From: Aplectana chamaeleonis
Taxonomy: Eukaryota; Nematoda; Chromadorea; Rhabditida; Cosmocercidae
Assembly: GCA_029168955.1 (NCBI GenBank)
Contig: JAPDOI010001806.1
Location: 62,001-126,000 of the forward strand
Direction of reading: 5' to 3'
DNA: 64,000 bases
The position numbers were made by a program, and so were the translations under genes. Positions 56,369 through 64,000 of the stretch are shown here, one piece after another. Each line of letters starts with the position of its first letter. Position 1 is the first letter of the stretch. The notes below the pieces were generated by a model. It searched no databases. It was not told the DNA's origin and saw only the letters and a list, made by a program, of their open reading frames with translations.

Positions 56369-57392
56369 TATGCAGCTCGCTCAGGACGAATTTCAAATTT
56401 ACGGGAAGCTTAACACTAGTCGCTTGGAAAAATCACTCTACCAGAAATCGCATTTTTTCGGGCGGATTACGTTGAATTTCGAGAAAATTCTGGTACAATT
56501 TCTGGTAATTTATTGGAATTCTGGCAGAATTTCTGTCAGAACGCTATCTAGACGTAATTCTGTGGTAAAAAGCAGCATTTACCACTAGGTAGCGGTAATT
56601 CTCCCGTAAATCAGCTGTAAACCGCCAGAAAATTTTCTGCTGAGTAATTAATACACCGATTTTTCTCTTTTAGAGGTACATGCACTTCTAATCCTCAGGC
56701 CTCTATTTTAGATGTATGTACTTCAGTTGGAGGTGTACTTCAAATAGAGGGTGTAGTTCTAATTCTCAGGGACCCGTCTTCTTGGTGTACCTCTACGACA
56801 GGTTTATTTCTAATAGGAGGTGTACTTCTAGCATTTCGACAAACAGACCCCAGATTCGTTTTTAGCACCCTAGAATACCCTTACATACAAGTTTTGAGCA
56901 AATCCGATTTCCTTTTCAAAACATTCCAAATAACTCACCATAACCTTATCGTGAAATTTTAGCAAAGCTCACAACTCAGCGGGGCCAGCGTATCTGCGCG
57001 TGGGGAAAACCACCCTCACTGCCAGGTCCACGATGTCATTTAAACGGGGAATGGCTAAAATTTCACTGAAAACTTAGATATATTTGTAATTCGTATTGTT
57101 TTCTGAATTTTCGCGACTTTTTCTAACGTCTGTTTTATACGACGTACTCAATGAATAAATGAATGAACTTTTTTGAAACCAGCAGCTTGGGGCGTGGTAC
57201 TGCAAAGTTTTACTATAGATGCACAAGAGATACTGGCAATAGGTTTCGTTTCCGCAGATCCGACCTACGCTTTGTAAACATCGCTTGTGAGATGGTCATT
57301 CTTTTTTCAAAATTGTAAGATCTAAACATGAGCATTCAACTTTCTTGATTTTTCAAGAATTTCTGGTACACGAAACAGAAAGCAAAGTCACT

Positions 57393-58325
57393 TCCCTAAC
57401 AATTTTAAAGCTCAAAACAATTTGCGGCGATTGGTCTGACGGTTTGTTTGCAGTGCGCAAAACACACCAACAGGCGTAAATTAATAGTATGGTATTTTAA
57501 CAGAACTTTTTTATTCGGCTTTCAAAAAACGTTTCCCAATTATCCTCTACATCGAGAACTTGCCCACTGAAAACATAGAAAATTAGAATGCGGCTTTCTA
57601 TCGTGGACACTGCCTCTGAAAAGTTTTTCGAATGTGCTCAAAAAACTAAAAAGTTCAAATTTCAGGAAGCTTCTTAAGCTTGAAAAATGATTCTAAATAT
57701 TCACGCAAAAAAAATGATTCAAAACTTTGTCAACATAAACGCTTATAAGACTGAGGAGGATGAGTGTGTCAGTGTTTCCCTAAGAGAGGTAATGAATTTT
57801 GAGAAAAGCAAGAGACACGCTTTCGTCCCAACAGAACAGAAAGGCGAAGACGAGTGAATGAGAAGCGTGGGAAGCCGGGTTGAGTGGATCGTTAGATGGC
57901 ATGGCTGGTTTCAGCGGCACTGTGATTTAGCCGCAGTAGTACCGGAATCATTGCGGCGCTATTGCGGTGTTTGACACAAATGCGAGCCCACTGCATCGTC
58001 ATTGCGGTACAACTGCGGAACTATGGGGACTGCGGCACGGTTGCGGTACTACAGCGGCCAGTTCTCTCAAGAAGCCACTGAAACACAGTGGTAACAAATT
58101 TCGTGCGAGCGGTCGCCGCGCCGCGCGTTCTCATTGGGGCGCGCCGTTCTCACTGGAGCGCGCCAGCCCACATCGGTTGCGAAACACCGCTGAACCCACA
58201 CTCCTTCACCTCTTCTCATGCTGTAGTTCACTTCTCCATTCCTTCCTCCTCTATGTTTTCATCCGTTGCAGTAGTAAATCTTCTTTAGTTGATTAAATAG
58301 GGAATTCGTACTCCTTTCCAGAGAT
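57393..58325. other. No supported gene; one solo MITE end
   Basis: TCTATCGTGGACACTGCCTCT near 57597 matches the right end of the TTAA-type MITEs, but no partner end is seen. At 57900-58180 the sequence turns GC-rich, with repeated TTGCGG / GCGGTA motifs and a 19-bp direct repeat (GTTCTCA(T/C)TGG, GCGCGCC). Confidence 0.5.
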
Positions 58326-59130
58326 TGGTTATTCGCAGCTACACTTACAAAGGAAAAACTACCGGACGAGTTCGGGGGTGTCGGACGAGTTTCCTTGCGC
58401 GCGTCTCTAACCCGGCGCGAATTTCGAATGAGCATTTCGCGCGCTCTATCGTCTGCGGCTGCCCTCACCGGCTGATTTCGAGCCATTTCGGCTCGGAAAC
58501 GTCATTCTTCGCCTTATTCTGCTGTTTTCTTCTACTATTCAGCCACTGTTATTCACTTCAGCACCAGAATCGGGCTCTACTGTATTATTTTCTGTATTTC
58601 CCTCAGATTAGATCAGAATTGCCAGTTTTCGACCTAGATTTTTCCCGGACATCTCTCTTTCACATTTTCGAACCGTTTTATGTTCCTGAACTTTGTCAGC
58701 TATCTATCGAATAATTGCCAACTTTGCCACATTCGATCGTTACTTACCCAAATATGGCACGAAAAAGTGGTAGCTTTACCAATTCTCCTCTTTTCCAAAT
58801 CCTGTCCTCACCGACTACCGCCACGAAATCTTGAAAACAGCCTGTTAAATTGAATTCTCTGACATGTGATTTTGGACAAACAATAAGAAACAATTCTTGA
58901 TTTTTTGATCAAAAACCAGGCACACTTGGCTCTTCTCTAGAATACCCAATATATATTTTTTAGGATCTAGATACATCTTTACTTCTCGTGAACCACAATC
59001 CTGTTCACCCCACGAATTTTTTTGAATGAACTTCCCAGTTTGTACCAACAACTCTTGGCTTTCCTCACTATAAATTGGATTTAGTGAGAAACCCAAGATT
59101 TTGTTGAACACAGATCACGTCTCGCTATGT
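58326..59130 (+). repeat. Inverted pair 3, left arm (diverged)
   Basis: The arm is the inverse of 61300-62233. Well-matched blocks are TTCGCAGCTACACTTACAAA and GGACGAGTT (58331-58390), CTTCAGCACCAGAATCG (near 58557), and, on the other strand, GGGTTTCTCACTAAATC (near 59093). Divergence is of the order of 15-20 percent with gaps, much more than in the other two pairs. On the minus strand 59111-58845 reads GFSLNPIYSEESQELLVQT, and the partner arm has a similar peptide; I do not recognise the protein. Confidence 0.75.
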
Positions 59131-61299
59131 GTTGTGGTGATTCGTCACCCAACCTTCTCCGATGCCTTTCCCTTCCTCTCACATCTACTACTCTACGACC
59201 TCTCTAATACACTATTTCACTGTATTTTCTAATTTGTACACCACCATCACAACCAGACTGAGGTACGGTTTTTTTCTAATTTCATAGAATTTCTTATAGC
59301 TGTCTTCGTCTTACTAAATGAGTATATATCTGGATATGGTTAGTGTTCGGGGTTCCTCACAGGATGCGGTTGAAACGATTTCGCCCGCTCCCAGCTTCTA
59401 TCCATGACTTGGTGATATTATCAGTGGTTTGCTGGCACCACGCTGTGATACATCAAGCCCTCAGCAAATCCCTCATGTTTTCAGAAGCCAGCCATGCATG
59501 GTGATGCAGAGCATTCGGAAATATCCAGTAGAAGTGTGGTGGGGAGGGCGGACCAGTCAGGTATGACGCTGTAAACCGTGTCAAGCAGACCGCTGTCCCG
59601 TACCCCGATAGACCTACGACCCTTCCCGGTGACCAAAATTGTCGAAGATTCCAAAGTCCCCCCTGACTGACCAATTTTCCAGCATTTACTGGACCGAAAA
59701 TTTCCCAAAAAATGGAACTTTGTTTTCGACATTTTTTTTGTCGTCAACCCTACATCCCATTTCAGCACGCTCGGTACCGATTGAGCGATAGCGGTTGTGC
59801 TGCAACGAGTTTCATGTTCATTGATCTCCAACCGACCGCTCCTCATTGATAACTAAATGAGTCACTCTTGGTGGGCTCCACTATACTTCACTGACGGGTT
59901 CCAGGGAATGCCAGTTTACTACTATCAGAAACACCCTCCTAAATTACCAACATTTTCAAATCTTCCCTCCAAATTTCTAATTTCTCAAAAATTTCGCACC
60001 CCCCTCCCTTGCGGACATAAACTGCTTGACCCTGGCTGTGACCGAGCCGTCGGAGCTGCGGCCCCTCTCCGCCTGCGCTTGGATGCTAAAGCCTCCCCAG
60101 GTTTACCGTGTGCACCCCGGACAATCAGCGAAACTTAAGGAGAAATGAAAAAAATAATTTCCTCGTAGGCTCCATTTCTAGAAACTGCTGACCCCGGATT
60201 TATCTCTCACTCAGAAGTATCATTTTCGCATCCAACCGCTCCTCACCAGCACCAAGCTTGCAGCCTCCTTTTCACCGGCGTTTGGGTCGTCCCAACGGTT
60301 GCTGTAGCTACGCCTGAGATAAATATTGCTGGGATTCACAGCTGGGTTTGATGCGGTGGCAACCTATTAAGGAGTCTGAAAAAATCACTGGAGATGTCAC
60401 CGCGTTGAGATTTAGAGGGAGGAATCTAACAAACCGAGGGGGGAAAATATCGCGCACCAAACTCCGACCTGGACCTTGTTCACTCAGAGCTGGCTACTCT
60501 ACTGTTCTCTGGATGGTTCCTCTTTACGACCCTCCTCAAACTTATTGATCAACCATAGTTGATTATGAAATGAAACATTTTTCCTCAGTGCATACTATCT
60601 TTTTTCAGACGCCTTCATCGCAGAATCGACCAATCGCAGCACACACAGGATCACATATTCATTTTTTTATCGGGAAGATTGCATTTCAATAAATCGATGA
60701 AGTGTGGAAACATAACAAAGAAGTATTGGCTTGGGCTACAAAAATATGGGATGAGCGACGTTTGAAGATGACTTTCGGTTGGAAGCCAGGTTTCAGTGAT
60801 TGCTCAGGTTTAAGCAGCACGATGCAGAAGAATGGCTTTGAGCTCGAATCTCGTCTTCTTCCTCTGATCACTCTGAAAAAAGACGCATTTAGCTCTAGGT
60901 AAAAATTTTCAATCTGCTTTCTTCTAGCCTTTCCCAAGTATGTGCTAAACATTAGATAAATTGCAATAGTGCTAGAAAGGAGAAACCCTTATCTATGATC
61001 GGATTCATCAACGGTCAACTCGCGCTTCAAGAGTAATTGTGAACGGCGAGGCAGATGTATTCGAAAAACTAGGCAATTCAGGTGAAATTCGCCCTTAACC
61101 CACAGGTTCCGTTGACGAATCCGAGCTCATTTGGTGTATGTCAAAACATCGTCAACGATAGAACGTGCATGAAACAAAAAAACGCACCTCAGCCTGCTTC
61201 TGATGGTGATGGAGAAAACAGTAAATGTGGCGAAATATCAAGGTGGTCGAGAAAAAAATTCAAGGAGAAAGGAAAGGCATTGGAAATGGCAAGGCTTCA
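59131..61299. other. Centre of inverted pair 3, no supported gene
   Basis: Mostly AT-rich. An open stretch at 60690-60900 on the plus strand (EVWKHNKEVLAWATKIWDE, then KMTFGWKPGFSDC) is followed by AGGTAAAA, a possible splice donor. It has no good acceptor and no domain I can name. A 93-codon frame at 59857 is likewise unassigned. Either could be an exon of an unknown gene. Confidence 0.45.
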
Positions 61300-62233
61300 C
61301 AAGATATAGCGGGACGTGGTCCGTGTTCAACAAATCGTGGGTTTCTCACTAAATCAAATTCATAGTGAAGAAGGCCAAGAGTCGCTGGTACAGACCAAAC
61401 ATTCATTTGAAAAACTTGTGGGCTGGACGGGAGCATGATTTACGAGCAAAATGAATGTAACATCGGCATGGATCCTGAAGAGACTTTGCGTTCCCCAGTG
61501 GATGTTGGCGCAAACTTGGTGCACCTATGTTATAGCATATCGCACCGAGTTTGCGCCAACCTTCAATAGTGAACGCGAAGTCTGTTCAGGATTCATGCCG
61601 ACGTTATAAAGATTCTGCGAATATTGAATGGGTTTCCTAGAAAAGAGCCACGTGTTTCAACTTTGACCCAAAGCCAAAAAGTGGGAGAGATTCTTGTAGA
61701 AGTCTCAAAAACATTTCAGAAAATTAATTTGAAGACTGACTCAGAATTTCGTTGCGGTTTCCGGTGAGGGCACGCCGCAGAATAAAAAAAATGATAGGGG
61801 CATCGCCATTTTATGCATAATTTGGGCTTGACGCGATCAAGTTGGAAATGATTAGATAGTTACCGAACAAATCTTAAGTTCAAAATTGTGAAACGTTTCT
61901 AAAATATGAATCAGGTGAACAATTAAGCCGGAAAATCTAATTCTGATCTAATCTAGAAGGAAATACAGAAAATAATACAGTAGAGCGCGATTCTGGTGCT
62001 GAAGTGAATAACAGTAGCTGAATAGTAGAAGAAAATAGCACAATAAGGCGAAGAATGACGCTTCCGAGCCGAGATGGCTCGAAATCAGCCGGTGAGGGCA
62101 GATGCAGACGGCAGAGCGCGCTAAACCCGCGTTTGAATTTCGCGCCGGTTAGAGACGCGCGCGAGACAACTCGTCCGACACCCCAGAACTCGTCCGGTAG
62201 TTTTTCCTTTGTAAGTGTAGCTGCGAATAGATT
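61300..62233 (-). repeat. Inverted pair 3, right arm (diverged)
   Basis: Partner of 58326-59130. It contains GTTCAACAAATCGTGGGTTT at the inner end and GTAAGTGTAGCTGCGAATAG at the outer end. The peptide GFSLNQIHSEEGQESLVQT on the plus strand matches the one in the other arm. A family A MITE (61461-61603) has inserted into it. Confidence 0.75.
61461..61603. mobile_element. Palindromic MITE, family A, copy 2
   Basis: CATCGGCATGGATCCTGAAG and GAGACTTTGCGTTC on the left face GAACGCGAAGTCTGTTCAGG and CATGCCGACG on the right. The centre again has GCGCAAACTTGGTGC facing GCACCGAGTTTGCGCC. It is about 143 bp and absent from the partner arm of inverted pair 3. Target duplication (TAA / TTA) is not clean. 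Confidence 0.75.
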
Positions 62234-64000
62234 GGTTGCCTTTTTCGTCAACGAAGCTCGTGTCGATCGTCTCATCTGTGGAGTGATATAGGTAGGTAAG
62301 ATTATCAAAGTTTGAAAAAAATGAAATAGCTCGAAAGTACAGAATAAGAATAGGCTCCATCCCACATCTTGCTCTCACATTGTGTGAAAATACAGAGTAG
62401 AACATACAATTTGTCGAAATAATCGCACACTAGCAGTAGTTTCGAAACATGGTTCATCATTATTTGACTTCTTATTGCTGCACTGTTTTACCCTTTCGTT
62501 TAAAAAAAAGCATCTTCTTCTTCTCAAGCTTATCGCAGAGGGTAAATTGGGGCGCCGAATGCGATTCGTACATCAGCTATTTAGTTTGTATTAGTTGGGC
62601 GGTAATTAAATGTGGATTTCAGGGCTCATTTACATCCACATCCTGGGAGAGTTTATCGACAGCTGGCTGTCGATAGCGTTGATAAACCCGCGACACTTGT
62701 TCAATTTGGGTCCATTTGGAATGTCTGATCTCAAGGATATGTCCGATGTGCGAAGGGGAAATGAAACCTGATTAGGTCTCGGTGAGTGCTGGTTTATATT
62801 ACTTTGAGTTGGTCTTAGACTTGGTATTCGCTATGTTTTAGGAAAAGATCTGCGATGAGGATTAAGGTTGCCCTTCACGCACGAAAAAATCTACCCGACG
62901 AAGATTGAAGAAGATATATCACATCAGAGTGTTGATAGCTTTATAGAGATCTACAGAGTTATGCATATTTGTCAAACTTTCTATTGTGTATCAGAAAAAG
63001 TATTAAATTTTGTTTATTCAAGTGTGTGAAGTATTAATGAGCACGACTAGTTTGGACTATCATAATTAGATACCCCGTCATTGTCAAAGGGCGTAGAGCA
63101 CCAGCGAGTCACTAGCGTAGAGCACCGTGTGGGAGTTCCACAAAATTTGTTTCTCATTAGATATAGCTTCAGAATTGCTTTCGGTGATTTGTCTGGGTTT
63201 CTTAGCTCGTGGCGGAGATAGTTTGCCTCGGTGGGGCTCAAAAGTAGCCTACGAAAATTAATAGAAAACAGCTGCGAAAAAAATCCTAAATGTAGATTCC
63301 TTAGCACGAGCTTGCGAATGTAGCAAAAAAGAGGCAAAAAATTTTGGAAAGAAGTCTGCAAAAACCAGCAAAAATAGCACAGCGAAAGTGTTATCTGGAT
63401 CAATTCTGCTGAACCTAGATAAAAACGAAGTGCTGATTGAAGGTAGTCGACGAAAATCACTGAGAAACAATGAAAACGTGAAAAGATTCAAAAAGAAATG
63501 TTGACATTAAAACTTCTCCCCAGACTCTCGATTTTTTTAATTTCGAATCGCTTCCGCCGCGAAGCGGCGGGAGAGGTTTGGTTTTGCCTGGCATAAGACC
63601 TAGGTTTCAACTGGATTCGGATACTGGAATCAATTTGCCAGCCTGAATAAGTTTAATTTTTTGAAAAATAGCGCAGCGAAAGTGTTGTAAAGAACAATCT
63701 TGCTGAAACTAGCTAAAACGAAGTGCTGTTCAAAATTCGAAAATCACTGAGAAACAGATCAAGACGTTGTGGAGAATCGGATTTTCTATGCGTGCTTCAA
63801 AACGCGTTTAAACCATAAAAATGTCTCAATTAAAAAAAACCGGTGAGAATCAGAAATGAAACGTAAAACTTCGATGAAAGGTTGACTTCTTAACATCAGT
63901 AGTAAGTAGTGCTCAATTCAGCCTTGAACTTAGTTCTCACAGTCCACACTGATCCAATACTCCTTGGTGGATTCGTTGCAAAGTTGTGATTGTGTAGGAT
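62234..64000. other. No supported gene; short repeats and palindromes
   Basis: TATCGACAGC-TG-GCTGTCGATA near 62652-62673 is a perfect 22-bp palindrome. A block at 63373-63485 (AGCGAAAGTGTTAT, CGAAGTGCTG, AAAATCACTGAGAAACA) is repeated at 63664-63765 with about 80 percent match. CCGCCGC-GAA-GCGGCGG near 63553 is a short hairpin. A 137-codon minus-strand frame (63460-63047) covers the first block and has no known domain. Confidence 0.5.

Larger units (their letters stand above)
53147..56644. mobile_element. 3.5-kb TA-flanked element with CTCAGCA ends
   Basis: The undisturbed site exists in the left arm (ACACCTAATTAATA, inverted from 50936-50951), so the insertion limits are exact: TA at 53145-53146 and 56645-56646 flanks 3498 bp. 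The ends are CTCAGCAAAAAAAGTTCT and, inverted, CTCAGCAGAAAATTTTCT. Subterminal copies of TTCTGGCAGAATT and CCAGAAA motifs lie at both ends. I recognise no transposase; the open frames (53509-53886, 55011-55289, 55962-56588) show no known domain. A nested 544-bp inverted-repeat element and a 21-bp minisatellite lie inside. The CTCAG start and TA target agree with the smaller element at 27290. Confidence 0.85.
52797..57392 (-). repeat. Inverted duplication 2, right arm
   Basis: The inverse partner of 50200-51465 is split here into 52797-53146 and 56645-57392 by the 3.5-kb element. The outer part has the same GAAGTACACC motif cluster in inverse (GGTGTACTTC, near 56728 and 56820). The arms differ by scattered single bases, for example GACCTACGC near 57262 for GAACTAAGC in the left arm. 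The match ends at 57392. Confidence 0.92.

Noticed and set aside
55962..56588. 208-codon frame with CTLSVRS repeats as a gene
   Set aside because: The frame is created by the 21-bp minisatellite. The flanking parts have no domain and the reverse strand is open as well.
59857..60902. Exons of a protein-coding gene near 59.9 and 60.7 kb
   Set aside because: Open stretches of 70-93 codons have no recognisable domain and no matching acceptor and donor pair. They are mentioned only in the region entry.

Overview
The window is a repeat-dominated stretch of a metazoan nuclear genome, most likely a nematode. The evidence is animal-type transposons (mariner, CR1-like and ingi-like LINEs, hAT-like, many small inverted-repeat elements) and one recognisable host gene fragment, a lipase maturation factor, with two introns of 58 and 53 bases, one upstream acceptor reading TTTCAG. 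I see no intact host gene, no rRNA or tRNA gene and no CRISPR array.

Bases 1-26479 are a GC-rich satellite with a 60-bp monomer and a shorter variant of about 38 bp. Each full monomer holds a TACGTA palindrome and two GCTTCGC cores; the first core is the loop of a 9-bp perfect hairpin. Higher-order copies (780 bp, about 664 bp, and about 3.4-6.7 kb) are superimposed. Four mariner elements, all in the same orientation and in the same TACGTA site, ride inside the largest units. All four share one transposase frameshift, so they probably multiplied by satellite duplication and not by separate transposition.

The satellite stops abruptly at 26479. From there to about 34 kb the DNA is less GC-rich and holds several small inverted-repeat elements but no gene I can support. 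At 34058-40006 lies a decayed CR1-like LINE on the minus strand, split between ORF1 and ORF2 by a 1.8-kb non-autonomous hAT-like element that has an imperfect 8-bp target duplication. The LINE has tandem 220-bp 5' units.

Bases 40265-40803 are the 3' end of a lipase maturation factor gene, now broken. Part of it and a following ingi-like LINE form one arm of a very large inverted duplication (40514-44741 against 45637-50199). A second inverted duplication (50200-51465 against 52797-57392) begins at the very next base. Both were later hit by further elements: a 234-bp GC-rich hairpin element in the second LMF copy, and a 3.5-kb TA-flanked element in the second arm of the second pair. The ingi-like LINE encodes a 2A-like peptide followed by a PHD finger and an APE endonuclease; each arm has its own lesion, and one has lost the RT YADD box in a 32-bp deletion.

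Bases 57393-64000 hold a third, older inverted pair, a small inverted-repeat element and AT-rich DNA without a supported gene. The window therefore reads as heterochromatin-like sequence built by satellite amplification, nested transposition and inverted duplication. Whether the inverted duplications are real or partly assembly products cannot be decided from the sequence alone.
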